Notes: a model not told the origin generated them from the sequence alone. 64,000 nt of DNA from Vibrio splendidus (GCF_002873455.1 NZ_MCUN01000013.1:1-64000); one strand, 5' to 3'. Positions 1-9,359 are shown, numbered from the stretch's first letter. Program-made: numbers and translations.

Positions 1-330
1 CGATGTTATCGTCATGCGACAGTCCATCATTCAGATAGAGGGCTTCAGTATTGTTCGAGTCTTTATCAAGAGAAGCTTAAAAAGCATGACATAACACCGT
101 CGATGACGGATGGTTATGACTGTTACCAAAACGCGTTAGCTGAGCGCGTCAATGGTATCCTCAAGCAAGAATTCTTGCTTACTCAGTGCGAAGATCTTCG
201 CGAGTTGAAAATGCTTGTTGATGAGTCGATATATACGTACAACGAAATGAGGCCGCATCTCAGCCTAGGTATGAATACGCCAAATAAGATGCATGAAAAA
301 AGCCAGCAACTTGCGTTACTGGCTTACTAA
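1..330 (+). CDS. IS3-family transposase (OrfB, DDE integrase core), C-terminal part
   Basis: The frame is open from base 1 to the stop at 328-330, so the gene begins before the window. The retained 109 residues carry the second and third parts of the DD(35)E catalytic triad. Asp is in HHSDRGLQY (about residue 12 of the visible part) and Glu is in NALAERVNG (about residue 48), exactly 35 residues apart as in IS3/IS150-type OrfB. The C-terminal PHLSLGMNTPN stretch is also typical. The protein would cut and join DNA ends during transposition. An internal ATG at 103 is not a likely start because conserved sequence continues upstream of it. Confidence 0.85.
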   Translation, partial: RCYRHATVHHSDRGLQYCSSLYQEKLKKHDITPSMTDGYDCYQNALAERVNGILKQEFLLTQCEDLRELKMLVDESIYTYNEMRPHLSLGMNTPNKMHEKSQQLALLAY

Positions 331-358
331 AATCGTCAACGTATTTTAGGACGAGACA
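1..358 (+). mobile_element. IS3-family insertion sequence, right end only
   Basis: The last part of an IS3-type element runs in from the window edge. It holds the transposase C-terminus and ends near position 358 with a 3' end of the IS3 TG...CA type (tattttaggacgagaca). The left end lies outside the window, so completeness and the target duplication cannot be judged. A MITE-like element starts six bases further on. Confidence 0.75.
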
Positions 359-363
359 TAAAC

Positions 364-631
364 TAGGGCGCGTTGACCTTTCGTGGTGAAATTTTGTTCG
401 AAGTAAAAGCGTTTTAATCGCGGCGAGGGAGAAGTAGCCTAGTCATTCTAAGCAAATCTCCCTCAACAAAGAGTAAAGCGCTTTTAGTCGAACCCTTCGG
501 GCAGCGTTTGCTGGTCATTTCTACTACGTTATCGGCTTCTCATGTAGGCTAGCTACACATCAAAGCCTCTGCCTTGTATAAATACCCAGCAACTCGCTGC
601 AAAAATCAGCTCGAAAGATCAACACGCCCTA
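364..631. mobile_element. MITE-like element with 20-bp terminal inverted repeats
   Basis: A 268-bp non-coding segment is bounded by inverted repeats tagggcgcgttgacctttcg (364-383) and cgaaagatcaacacgcccta (612-631), which match at 18 of 20 positions. It contains no open frame of note. This structure, a short AT-containing body between terminal repeats, is that of a non-autonomous miniature element mobilised in trans. The flanks read CTAG on the left and CTAA on the right, which would suit a YTAR-type target, but no exact duplication is visible. It fills the gap between the IS3 end and the aspartoacylase gene. Confidence 0.7.
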
Positions 632-668
632 ACAACCTTATCCGTTTTCAGAAAAATTCAGAGCCGTA

Positions 669-1541
669 TCAACTAACAGAAACTAGATGCTTCTCTGCCA
701 ATGCCATCGCAATGTTCGCTTTGGCGTAGGCGCTCTCATTAATGAAATGTGGATAGATATCTTGTTCGCGCTCCCAATAGATATCATAACCAAAGAAAGT
801 CGCTAACAACGGCTCGCCTTGCTTCACTACTTCGAAATCTCTACCACAGATCGCTGGGTGTACTGTAGCTACTCGCATACCATCAGGACCAAGTGGAACA
901 TTCACCTCTTCAACATAGAAGAAGGCACTGTAGTCTTGTAACGCTTTAACCTGCTTCAAGTTATGGTTCTCAACATAATCCAGTACCACTGTCAGCATCT
1001 GTTTCATCAGTTTAAGGGTATCAAACTTGAGTGACCCATGCGCCTGAGCTCCCACTTCAATCATGACGCCACAATCACCGGCTGTACAAAGGTATGGCTG
1101 CTCACCCCACGGTTTTCTATCTTCGAACAGGATGTTAGCTTCAGGCATACTTTGCTTCACGTACGCGCCCATTTTTTGGTAGAAAACATCATTTGAAAGC
1201 AAGATTAATGTCGCGCCCATATTGCTGGTCGTATTGTGTAAATCAACGATCAATTGCTGCTCTCGATTTGCGTACCTTTCAACAAACTGACGCGCAACAG
1301 CCTGTTCAGCTAAGTCAGATCCGCTTTCTTCATCACCTATGGCAAATTGACGATTTAGGTCTGTATCTAAGTATCGTACATTCTGTTCTACTGCTTTCGG
1401 GTTTGCGATAACAGAAGTCGCAGAAAACGTCGAACGATCAGGCCCATACATGCGTTCTTTAATCAGCTTATGTAGGTAAATACCTGAGAGCTCATTGCCG
1501 TGTGTTCCCGCAACCAGCAAGACTTGTTTAATTTTATCCAT
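669..1541 (-). CDS. Aspartoacylase (AstE/AspA family zinc deacylase)
   Basis: A 290-residue protein of the AstE/AspA zinc carboxypeptidase-like family, which hydrolyses N-acyl-aspartate to aspartate plus a carboxylate in the cytoplasm. Near the N-terminus GTHGNELSG supplies the first His and Glu zinc ligands, and DLHNTTSN about 100 residues on supplies the second His. The length fits vertebrate-type aspartoacylases rather than succinylglutamate desuccinylase AstE (about 320-340). The ATG at 1541 is preferred over an in-frame TTG five codons upstream; neither has a strong ribosome site. It stands alone, tail-to-element with the MITE. Substrate assignment is by family only. Confidence 0.8.
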   Translation of the reverse strand: MDKIKQVLLVAGTHGNELSGIYLHKLIKERMYGPDRSTFSATSVIANPKAVEQNVRYLDTDLNRQFAIGDEESGSDLAEQAVARQFVERYANREQQLIVDLHNTTSNMGATLILLSNDVFYQKMGAYVKQSMPEANILFEDRKPWGEQPYLCTAGDCGVMIEVGAQAHGSLKFDTLKLMKQMLTVVLDYVENHNLKQVKALQDYSAFFYVEEVNVPLGPDGMRVATVHPAICGRDFEVVKQGEPLLATFFGYDIYWEREQDIYPHFINESAYAKANIAMALAEKHLVSVS

Positions 1542-1669
1542 GATATCGATGTCCAAATGTCGAGTAATTCAGCTACTTATTTTGATACGATATAACATAA
1601 CAATTAAGAGCGAAATTCTCCAGATAACTTAACCGCCTTATGTAAGATAAGTTTAAGAAAATCCAATAC

Positions 1670-1705
1670 ACAGATAAGATCTCACAAGTGCGAGGTCCTA
1701 TCTGT
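1670..1705 (-). terminator. Terminator-like hairpin after the EamA gene
   Basis: ACAGATA and TATCTGT close a long hairpin whose inner part (ctcacaagtgcgaggtc) pairs with one G-T wobble. It lies just beyond the stop of the minus-strand transporter gene. The same 17-base core recurs with one change at 44530, after another minus-strand gene, which suggests a repeated terminator family. Confidence 0.5.
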
Positions 1706-1742
1706 CATTAAAAACTGTCCATGCAACACCAGCTTTCTTCAA

Positions 1743-2639
1743 TCATTTTTGTTCTGCAAGTTTCGTTGTAGCTTTCGTGTTCAATACCTTAGCAGGCTTA
1801 ACTATTAAACCGATACCGACTAAAAACAGTACAGATGCAACAACTTGAGCGACTGACAACACTTCGTTATACATAAAGTAACCACTGATCAATGCAAAGA
1901 TAGGCACTAATAAAGTTAACGGCGCAGTAGTGCTTAACGGGTATTGGATTAATAGCTTATTCCATACCCAATAACCAAATAGCGTGGTTGGATAAGCCTG
2001 AAACAGCACCGCTATCGTCGTGTTCCAATCCCATTGTTCGATGCCCTGCCAGATAATTTGTTCACCGTGTAGCATCACGGCAAACAACACTAATGGAACT
2101 GGTGCAAACAGCATTCCCCATACGTTAAACGAAAAAGCCTGAGTGGTTTTAGACGCCTTAACAATTACGCCCATTAACGTCCAACTGCACGCTGCAATCA
2201 TAATCAAGATTACACCATTAACGGTGACATTGCCCGTTGCTGCAGATACCAATACCGCTAACGCACACATGGCTAACATCGCACCAACCAGCTTACGAAC
2301 TGAAGCACTTTCCTTGAACACCCACACGCCAACCGCCATGCCGATTAATACGTTAGTTGAAAGCAATACCGATGAAAGCCCTGAAGATAGTCCAGCGGTG
2401 ATAGACCATGAAGCCATACCCCAAATTCCCACACCGAACACAAAGCCATAACTGACTAAGTAACGCCAAGCGACATTAGGTCTCGCCACAAAAAATATTA
2501 CCGGAATCACCGCCAACGAAAAACGCGCTGCAGTGGCTAATAATGGATGAACGTTGGTCACACCCATTTTGATCATCGAAAAATTGAATCCCCAAATTGC
2601 CATGACGAATACCGCTAACAACAAATCATTTCTTTTCAT
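1743..2639 (-). CDS. EamA/DMT-superfamily transporter
   Basis: A 298-residue inner-membrane protein with about ten hydrophobic segments in two EamA repeats (roughly residues 5-135 and 145-285), typical of drug/metabolite exporters for amino acids or related small molecules. The start at 2639 is set by a good ribosome site (ggaggggtgag) just upstream; an open frame continues 35 codons further but into promoter sequence. It is divergent from a MocR-type regulator with only about 100 bp between them, and that interval contains two copies of a 10-bp direct repeat. The regulator therefore probably controls this exporter. The substrate is unknown. Confidence 0.85.
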   Translation of the reverse strand: MKRNDLLLAVFVMAIWGFNFSMIKMGVTNVHPLLATAARFSLAVIPVIFFVARPNVAWRYLVSYGFVFGVGIWGMASWSITAGLSSGLSSVLLSTNVLIGMAVGVWVFKESASVRKLVGAMLAMCALAVLVSAATGNVTVNGVILIMIAACSWTLMGVIVKASKTTQAFSFNVWGMLFAPVPLVLFAVMLHGEQIIWQGIEQWDWNTTIAVLFQAYPTTLFGYWVWNKLLIQYPLSTTAPLTLLVPIFALISGYFMYNEVLSVAQVVASVLFLVGIGLIVKPAKVLNTKATTKLAEQK

Positions 2640-2684
2640 ACTCACCCCTCCATTGTTTTGAATGAGTATCCCTTGAACAATAAA

Positions 2685-2724
2685 ACCAGTACAGATACAA
2701 TTTTTACAATAAATACCAGTACAG
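2685..2724. promoter_or_regulatory. Direct-repeat operator for the MocR-type regulator
   Basis: The decamer accagtacag occurs at 2685-2694 and again at 2715-2724, exactly 30 bp apart, or about three helical turns. Both lie on the same face of the DNA between the divergent transporter and regulator genes. MocR-family regulators (GabR, PdxR, TauR) bind directly repeated sites, so this is the likely operator. Overlap with both promoters would allow control of the exporter together with autoregulation. Confidence 0.7.
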
Positions 2725-2743
2725 TTAAAAAACGGTCGTAACA

Positions 2744-4126
2744 ATGAGTATCTACAGAAAGCTAGCCAATCAGTTTATCGATGAGATAGAAACAGGCAAA
2801 AGACAGGAGGGCGGACGCATGCCTTCGCTTCGTCAATTGGCCAAGCAACAAGCGATCAGCATGTCGACCGTGGTGAGCTGCTACCAAGAATTAGAATCAC
2901 AAGGTTGGATCCATTCACGACCACAAGCCGGGTATTTTGTCTCGCCTCATAAACCTTCTCACTCAACTCCAGAGTGGGCACAGTTCGAAAGCAAAGTATC
3001 CAGCGTTAAGCAAACCTCATCGACCCACAACTCAACCAATGGGCCTTTAGGAGTGTCGAGTACCACCAATGATGAACAGTCAGTCGTTGAACTAGAGCGT
3101 AGTTTTCGTCGCGCTATTAGGCGTATGAGCAACAGGCTAAACCATTATCCAGATACACAAGGTGAACCGATATTGCGACAGGCATTATCCACTCACTTTG
3201 CCAAGCTCGATGTGCACTTTTCACCTGAAGAGATGGTCATCACAGCAGGCTGTATGTCAGCGATTAAGGCTGCGCTTGAATCGTGTACCAAAGAAGGCGA
3301 CACAATCGCTATTAGCTCGCCATGTTTCAACGGTATACTGGAATTGCTCGGGAAAATGTCGCGACAAATCATCGAGATCCCGTCTCTGGATGATGGTGTC
3401 GACTTGCAACAACTGGAAGTGCATTTGAAGAACAAGCAAGTGGATGCAGCGATCTTTTGTACCTCTCATATGAACCCTCAGGGGATCAATATGTCAGCGA
3501 GTCAAAAGCAAAAACTCGCCGCGTTGGCTAATCAATATCGAGTGCCAATCATTGAAGATGATGTGTATCTCGAACTTTCTTACTCTTCACACACGCCACT
3601 GCCTGCAAAATACTATGACAAAGGCGGCTACGTATTGTGGTGTGGATCGGTATCAAAAAGCCTATCGCCAAGCTACCGTTTAGGGTGGTGCTTACCAGGT
3701 AGGTTCATCAAAGAGTACAAGGCCCAATTTTCGGCAGCCAGCTATGGCGTTGCCCTGCCCACTCAGCTTGCGGTTGCTGACTTTATCGAATCTGGTCAAT
3801 ACGCAAAGCACGTTCGAAGACGGTGTACTCAAATCCTTTCTTTACGCCAGCAATACTTAAGTTATTTGGCACAACACCTTCCTCAAAGCGTGAATATAAG
3901 TAATCCACAAGGTGGTATGGTGCTTTGGTTGCAAATACCAAATTTGAACCAATCAACCTTTGCTCAAGCAGTTGCCGACCAGAACATTGATATCAGGCTT
4001 GGACACCTGTTCAGCACTCTCGACCTTTACAACAATTGCTTACGCATCAATATTGGGTACTCGTTAGAGGGAAAAACCAAGCAACAATTGGACGACTTAA
4101 TAGAGCTTATTCATACTCATAGTTAA
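2744..4126 (+). CDS. MocR/PdxR-type GntR regulator with aminotransferase domain
   Basis: A 460-residue transcription factor with an N-terminal GntR winged helix (residues 1-70, MPSLRQLAKQQAISMSTVV) and a C-terminal fold-type I aminotransferase domain (about 110-460). The PLP site is intact: EDDVYLEL holds the cofactor Asp and Tyr, and Lys305 in GSVSKSLSPSYRLGW is the Schiff-base lysine. Such proteins sense an amino-acid-like ligand through PLP and rarely act as enzymes. No clear ribosome site precedes the ATG, so translation may be leaderless or weak. The divergent EamA transporter and the direct repeats between them indicate a local exporter switch. Confidence 0.9.
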   Translation: MSIYRKLANQFIDEIETGKRQEGGRMPSLRQLAKQQAISMSTVVSCYQELESQGWIHSRPQAGYFVSPHKPSHSTPEWAQFESKVSSVKQTSSTHNSTNGPLGVSSTTNDEQSVVELERSFRRAIRRMSNRLNHYPDTQGEPILRQALSTHFAKLDVHFSPEEMVITAGCMSAIKAALESCTKEGDTIAISSPCFNGILELLGKMSRQIIEIPSLDDGVDLQQLEVHLKNKQVDAAIFCTSHMNPQGINMSASQKQKLAALANQYRVPIIEDDVYLELSYSSHTPLPAKYYDKGGYVLWCGSVSKSLSPSYRLGWCLPGRFIKEYKAQFSAASYGVALPTQLAVADFIESGQYAKHVRRRCTQILSLRQQYLSYLAQHLPQSVNISNPQGGMVLWLQIPNLNQSTFAQAVADQNIDIRLGHLFSTLDLYNNCLRINIGYSLEGKTKQQLDDLIELIHTHS

Positions 4127-4225
4127 TACGCATTAGTTCATAGTTAAGTTAATAGATAATACAAGTTAATAGTTAACACGCGCTAAATTATAGTTAATAC
4201 GTGCTAGCTCATAGACGCAGCTAGC
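4112..4225. repeat. Degenerate tandem repeat after the MocR gene
   Basis: Variants of a roughly 20-base unit (tcatagttaatacgc and relatives, with gctaa/gctag joints) recur about five times starting at the last codons of the regulator gene and ending before the cqsA leader. The copies are diverged. It forms no obvious terminator. Confidence 0.5.
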
Positions 4226-4493
4226 ACACCGTAGCTTTTCAGAGTCGACCTTTTATAACCATACGAGCACCTAATTTTAATAGCCTTTTATCATAAAAAA
4301 GGAGGCTATTATTCCCATCAGAACTAGGCTAAATCCCCCGTACTGTAAGGAAAATCATTCGCCTCAAAACCCTTAAATACAGAGTTTGCAAGGGCGTGCA
4401 AAAATATGCAACTTGGCTAATGACAGCTCATTTGTTTTCTTCAATATACCTCCGGTCAGCGCTGGCGTTTTCCTGTATTTGAAGAGAACTATT

Positions 4494-5675
4494 ATGAGTG
4501 ATAAAACAAAAACCAAACCACTACCTTCCTTTATCGAAGAACGCTTGAACTTCTATATTCAAGACCTGATTACCCAAAACGAAAGCCAAAAACATTTGGT
4601 ATTGGGTAAACGACCTAAGCGCAATGCTGTTGTGATGCAGAGCAACGATTACTTAGCACTATCACACAACAAAACGATCCAAGAAGCCCATCAAGCGGCA
4701 ATTAGAGAACACGATGACAACGTGGTAATGTCTGCGATTTTCTTACAAGATGAGCAGTCTAAACCCGCGTTCGAAACCGAGCTCGCGAACTATGTCGGAA
4801 TGGAGAGCTGTTTGCTTTCTCAGTCTGGTTGGGCGGCTAATATAGGGTTGCTTCAAACCATCTGCCCATCAGGTACACCCGTGTATATCGATTTTTTTGC
4901 ACACATGTCGCTATGGGAAGGCATTCGCGCTGCAAGCGCCCTCGCCCACCCGTTTATGCATAACAATATGAATCACCTACGCAAACAGCTAGAGCGCCAC
5001 GGCTCAGGTGTCATCGTTGTCGACTCGGTTTACAGCACAATCGGCACCATCGCCCCGCTACGCGACATCTACGAAATGGCGCAGGCGTTTAATTGTGCCG
5101 TCGTCGTTGATGAATCGCATTCACTGGGGACACATGGAGAAAATGGGGCTGGCTTAGTTCACGCATTGGGTCTCACTAACCAAGTCGACTTCATTACCGT
5201 TAGTTTGGCTAAAACCTTTGCTTATCGTGCAGGCGCTATCCTTGGTCCGAAACAGCTGTCAGAGACCTTGCCTTTTGTCGCATATCCCGCGATTTTTAGC
5301 TCGACAGTGTTACCACAAGAGGTGGTTCGTTTAGAGAAAACACTGGAGGTAATAAAAGGCGCAGAAGACAAACGAGAAGCCTTGTTTAAGCGAGCTAAAT
5401 CGCTCACTACAGGCCTCAAACGGATTGGCTTTAACATCCGCAGCGAATCTCAAATAGTGGCATTAGAGTGCGGTAGTGAAAGAAACACTGAGCGTGTACG
5501 TGACTTCCTCGAAGAACGTGATGTATTCGGAGCTGTTTTCTGCCGCCCCGCGACGGGCAAGAATAAAAACATCATCCGCTTTTCAGTGAATGCCGACATG
5601 ACACCAAGAGATATTGACCATGTGCTCACCGTTTGTCATGAGGCATACAATCATCCGGAGCTAGAGTTCGTATGA
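4494..5675 (+). CDS. cqsA: CAI-1 autoinducer synthase CqsA
   Basis: A 393-residue PLP-dependent acyl-CoA transferase of the alpha-oxoamine synthase family. CqsA condenses an acyl-CoA with S-adenosylmethionine (or 2-aminobutyrate) to make the CAI-1 type alpha-hydroxyketone signal of Vibrio quorum sensing. VVDESHSLGTHG carries the cofactor Asp206 and His209, and Lys240 in SLAKTFAYRAG is the PLP lysine. The start at 4494 gives the N-terminus MSDKTKTKPLPSFIEERL; the frame upstream to 4386 lacks family resemblance. The gene for the cognate receptor CqsS lies next door, convergent, as expected for this pair. Length and motif spacing look fully functional. Confidence 0.95.
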   Translation: MSDKTKTKPLPSFIEERLNFYIQDLITQNESQKHLVLGKRPKRNAVVMQSNDYLALSHNKTIQEAHQAAIREHDDNVVMSAIFLQDEQSKPAFETELANYVGMESCLLSQSGWAANIGLLQTICPSGTPVYIDFFAHMSLWEGIRAASALAHPFMHNNMNHLRKQLERHGSGVIVVDSVYSTIGTIAPLRDIYEMAQAFNCAVVVDESHSLGTHGENGAGLVHALGLTNQVDFITVSLAKTFAYRAGAILGPKQLSETLPFVAYPAIFSSTVLPQEVVRLEKTLEVIKGAEDKREALFKRAKSLTTGLKRIGFNIRSESQIVALECGSERNTERVRDFLEERDVFGAVFCRPATGKNKNIIRFSVNADMTPRDIDHVLTVCHEAYNHPELEFV

Positions 5676-5777
5676 TTGTATGGTTGATTCACATCTTAAG
5701 ATTCTTTGAAAGATAAGAACCCTTCCGATAATCAACATAAACGGCAGGACTGAATGGACGCTATCATGTCGCGATAC

Positions 5778-5810
5778 AAAAAGAGCCCAGCAAATTGCTG
5801 AGCTCTTTTT
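5778..5810. terminator. Bidirectional terminator between cqsA and cqsS
   Basis: A near-perfect hairpin (aaaaagagcccagcaa, then ttgctgagctcttttt) with A/T flanks on both sides lies between the convergent cqsA and cqsS genes and can serve both strands. Confidence 0.85.
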
Positions 5811-5813
5811 GTG

Positions 5814-5889
5814 TTCATCTATTCATCTATTCATTTATTCATTTATTCATCTATTCATTTATTCATTTATTCATTTATTCATTTATTCA
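5814..5889. repeat. 8-bp tandem repeat (ttcatYta), about 9 copies
   Basis: Unit attcatct/attcattt is repeated roughly nine and a half times without spacers, between the cqsA/cqsS terminator and the last codons of cqsS. The C/T alternation at one position shows the array is only slightly diverged, so copy number probably varies between strains. Confidence 0.9.
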
Positions 5890-5915
5890 GCCGGATAACT
5901 GGACGGTGCAACAAA

Positions 5916-7964
5916 TCAAATCCAGTGAGCGATTTTGTCGAACAGTCGGTTTTTGTCTGCCGGTTTCACAATAAAATCTGACATGCCTGATGATTCCATT
6001 TTTTCCAATGTTACTGGAGAACTGTCGCCCGTGTGAGCAATAATAGGTACTGAAGAGTATGCTTTGTTAGCACTTCGAATTCGGCGAGAAGCTTCAACAC
6101 CGTCCATGATTGGCATCTCGATATCCATCAGAATCAAATCGATATCGTCGCTATCCAACGCGTCTAAGGCTTGTTGCCCATCTTCTTTCTGCACTACGTC
6201 AAAGCCCTGTTTTTCCAATAACATCGCGGTAAACCGACGCAGAGATTCGTTATCGTCGACCACCATGATCGTGCGCTTATTGTTAGCTTCTAACGGTTTT
6301 ACAGAAACTGATGACATCACGTAGTTGGAGTCGAAAAGTAAGCGTTCGATGGTCGCCTTGGTATTCAATAGCCAGACTTGTGTTTCCACCCAAACAGGTT
6401 CAAAGGTAACGTTTCGGACACGTTTAATCGGATGATGTTCATACAAATAGATAATTCGAGCTTCAGTGAACGAAAGTAAAGATTCAATCCTGTCGAGGCA
6501 GCATGCTCTCAAATCCAAGCTTTCCATATCCACGAATAGCAAGTCGAATTCGAACTGGTATTCCTTATTTTTAAGCGCTGATGCTACATCTAATACAGTG
6601 AGTTCGAACCCCATAAAACGAGCTGCCTCAATCATTTTACTGGTGAGAACTTTCTGGTCACTCACCATTAGCACAGTCTTAAGTTTTGTCAGCTCACTCT
6701 GGATTTCTTTCACTGAGTGGGAAGCTAAAGATGGGAACGACATCGTGAACTGTGTCCATTGATCCACTTCAGACTGACATTTGATTTCACCACCAAACGA
6801 ACGCATTACCTTCTGACAAAATGGCAAACCTAAGCCGTAATTTCCCGATTGACCCGTGGTGTAAAAATCTTGGAAAATGCGTCGAATTGCATCACTTGAA
6901 ATACCAGAACCGTTATCAGTAACCATTATTTGATTGGCCACTTCATCACTGCACATTGTGACATGAATATGAAAATCTTCAGGGCTGCGATGGTGGAATG
7001 CATTCTTGAACAAGTTATACATCACGTACTTCAACAACGTGTCGCTACCCAAGAAATCAAAGTTACTCTGTACGTCTAAAGAGATTGCTGATTTATCGGC
7101 TGAACGCTTGTAGTTAAAGCTGTCTATCGCGCCCTCGATCACCGCTTGAGCGGTATGCTTCTTGAACGTAGATCGAGAGACTCGGTTTTCATCAATTGAA
7201 GTCAGTAACAAATCAATCGTTTCGTTACCTGAGTGAATGATCTCCATCGCTTCATCGCCCACTTCACGCAACTGTATGACGTCTTCATTGCTTAAAGCAT
7301 ATTGCCCTTTGTGATCACCACTTTTAGGGTTCGGCAGTATTGACTGCATAACATCAATCGAGGTCAACAAACCACTCAGAGGGTTTCGCATCTCATGAGC
7401 AATACCTGCTCCAAAAGATTTCGCCAACGACACCTTATTCTCATGTTCCATCTGATTACGAAAGTAGAACAAGTTGCCGAACAAGTAGATAAACAAGAAG
7501 ATTGGCACATGCGTCCAATCCATAGTGAGTTCTAAGTAGAAACCTTGCGCCACCCATGCGCACAAGGTTGCCAAGCCAATTCCGGCAAAGGTTTGTGCGA
7601 ACATCACTCTGGTGACGTGCACCAATAAAATATGAAGAAAAATGGCCGACATGAAAGACATAACCCAAACACTGGACCAATTATTCATTAACAGCATGTA
7701 GAAGAAGAAAAACGGTAAACAGAGGGTTACGGCGACTTGATAATAAGCCGGAAGGTACTTTCGCCATTCAAATGGGACACGATTGCGATAAATAATGCCG
7801 AAAAATAATACTGAGCAAAACAGACGCAGCATTAAGCTTTCATAAGGTTGAGGGAATAAGAGCTCCCACACAATATAGTAAATTGGGAAACCGACAAAGC
7901 CCATCCAACCCACGAGAGTAAGGTTTGGTTCTGCGTACTGATAAACTTTACGAATAGCGTTCAT
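5916..7964 (-). CDS. cqsS: CAI-1 receptor, hybrid sensor kinase CqsS
   Basis: A 682-residue membrane hybrid histidine kinase. About six transmembrane segments (residues 15-170) form the ligand-binding sensor. The dimerisation box holds His190 in GIAHEMRNPLSG. The ATPase domain has its N box around residue 318, DNGSGI at 350 and a GNYGLGLPF lid. A C-terminal receiver carries phospho-acceptor Asp614 in LILMDIEMPIMDG. CqsS switches from kinase to phosphatase when CAI-1 binds and passes phosphate through LuxU to LuxO. The neighbouring convergent synthase gene supports the call. The sequence is uninterrupted and of the usual length. Confidence 0.95.
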   Translation of the reverse strand: MNAIRKVYQYAEPNLTLVGWMGFVGFPIYYIVWELLFPQPYESLMLRLFCSVLFFGIIYRNRVPFEWRKYLPAYYQVAVTLCLPFFFFYMLLMNNWSSVWVMSFMSAIFLHILLVHVTRVMFAQTFAGIGLATLCAWVAQGFYLELTMDWTHVPIFLFIYLFGNLFYFRNQMEHENKVSLAKSFGAGIAHEMRNPLSGLLTSIDVMQSILPNPKSGDHKGQYALSNEDVIQLREVGDEAMEIIHSGNETIDLLLTSIDENRVSRSTFKKHTAQAVIEGAIDSFNYKRSADKSAISLDVQSNFDFLGSDTLLKYVMYNLFKNAFHHRSPEDFHIHVTMCSDEVANQIMVTDNGSGISSDAIRRIFQDFYTTGQSGNYGLGLPFCQKVMRSFGGEIKCQSEVDQWTQFTMSFPSLASHSVKEIQSELTKLKTVLMVSDQKVLTSKMIEAARFMGFELTVLDVASALKNKEYQFEFDLLFVDMESLDLRACCLDRIESLLSFTEARIIYLYEHHPIKRVRNVTFEPVWVETQVWLLNTKATIERLLFDSNYVMSSVSVKPLEANNKRTIMVVDDNESLRRFTAMLLEKQGFDVVQKEDGQQALDALDSDDIDLILMDIEMPIMDGVEASRRIRSANKAYSSVPIIAHTGDSSPVTLEKMESSGMSDFIVKPADKNRLFDKIAHWI

Positions 7965-8218
7965 ACGAAATTCTTTATTCTCTAAGCCCTAACGTTTACT
8001 AATTCTATGGTTTGATTTTTATTCTTTTATTTTGCCGTGATTATATTACACATCACCTTCGAGCAGTGAGGTTTCAATCAAATATGTATCAACGCTTTTG
8101 ATTTTATTATTGAGTTAGATGAATGAAGTGTCAGTTTTATACTCTCATCCAGACACTAAACCTGAGTTCCTGAGATTTTTACGCTAACGCTTACACCAAT
8201 AACGCCTCTTACTTACCA

Positions 8219-9034
8219 TTATGTCACTGTAACTCGGTGCATTTTTCTTGGAGTATCACCATAATCGATCACCGCATAGTGCTGCGTCACTCGATTATCC
8301 CATATCGCTATTGCTCCTTTCTCCCATTTGAAACGCACCTGATACTCTGGACGTCGCGCGATTTCAAACAACTGGCTGAGCAAGTCATCGCTCTCTTGAC
8401 GATCGAGTTCGTTGATATAACGGGTAAACTGCTCATTGATATAAAGCGTTTCTTTGCCGGTTTCCGGATGGATCTGAACAACAGGATGGATTACTGGTGG
8501 ATTGTCCTGTGCGGTTTTAATCAACGACTGGTGCCAATCAAGCTCAATCTGATCTGACTCTATCCCTTCGAAAGCCACCAACGAATGAGTCGCCGATAAG
8601 CCCCTCAGTTTTGCTTTCATACTTTCATCTAATGACTCGAAAACCGCCGTCATAGAACACCAGATAGTGTCTCCACCTACGCTTGGAATGTGTTGAGCAT
8701 GCAACAAAGAGGCTTTAGATGGCAGGCTACGCCACGTTAAGTCAGTATGCCAATAGCTTTCCATAGGTGCATTGCCACGCGTTGTTTCAATCACACTCAC
8801 CTGAGGTGCGCTTTCCACGCTAGGAAAAAAAGGATGCGCAGGTTCCAACTTGCCAAAATGCTCTGCAATCATCAAGTGTTGTTCTGGCGAAAGGGTCTGC
8901 TCATTCAGGAAAATGACTTGATGGGTAATAAGCGCCTGATAAATCCAATTCAGTTCATTACTACTGCACTTAGCCAGCTCCAACCCTTGGATACGCGCAC
9001 CGATATGAGGGGTAACTTGTTCTATTTTCAACAT
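8219..9034 (-). CDS. TauD/TfdA-family Fe(II)/2-oxoglutarate dioxygenase
   Basis: A 271-residue cytosolic dioxygenase of the taurine dioxygenase type. The iron-binding facial triad is visible: His96 and Asp98 in YWHTDLTW, and His252 in DNRVTQHYAV, with basic residues near the C-terminus (TPRKMHRV) for 2-oxoglutarate. Family members oxidise taurine, alkyl sulfates or other sulfonates to release sulfite or sulfate. No transporter or flavin partner lies beside it, so the substrate cannot be told. A ggaag ribosome site precedes the ATG. The sulfatase 26 kb away is a separate locus. Confidence 0.88.
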   Translation of the reverse strand: MLKIEQVTPHIGARIQGLELAKCSSNELNWIYQALITHQVIFLNEQTLSPEQHLMIAEHFGKLEPAHPFFPSVESAPQVSVIETTRGNAPMESYWHTDLTWRSLPSKASLLHAQHIPSVGGDTIWCSMTAVFESLDESMKAKLRGLSATHSLVAFEGIESDQIELDWHQSLIKTAQDNPPVIHPVVQIHPETGKETLYINEQFTRYINELDRQESDDLLSQLFEIARRPEYQVRFKWEKGAIAIWDNRVTQHYAVIDYGDTPRKMHRVTVT

Positions 9035-9182
9035 ACTTCCGCTTATTGGTTTTCTCTGAGTCGAGCTTTAGATTGAGATTCAGTGTAACAGCCTGTTATT
9101 AAACCGGACAAAAACAGAATTTCTTTCGACACTATTCGATCCAAAAGAAAAGTTCACCTTAGAAAGAAAAATACGACCTAAA

Positions 9183-9210
9183 AAAAGAGCCCCTACATAG
9201 GAGCTCTTTT
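9183..9210 (-). terminator. Terminator after the MBL-fold gene
   Basis: Stem aaaagagccccta / taggagctctttt has one mismatch and T-rich flanks. It lies in the 325-bp gap downstream of the minus-strand MBL-fold gene and upstream of the dioxygenase. The rest of that gap shows nothing recognisable. Confidence 0.7.
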
Positions 9211-9359
9211 CGCTTTTTGATACTTCCTGTATCCATAGACAAGTCCAATCTGTAGTACTTTCACTGAAAGCCAGATCATCGATATCTCCAGTTGTGTATC
9301 ATCAATAAATCTAGCATACAATCTTCAGATTGTTCTGCGACACAGCCGAGATAATGCGC

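Noticed and set aside
4325..4375. Possible cobalamin riboswitch before cqsA (aaatcccccgtactgtaag resembles a B12-box part).
   Set aside because: Only one short motif fits; the paired conserved blocks and the usual 180-base fold are absent, and cqsA has no link to cobalamin.
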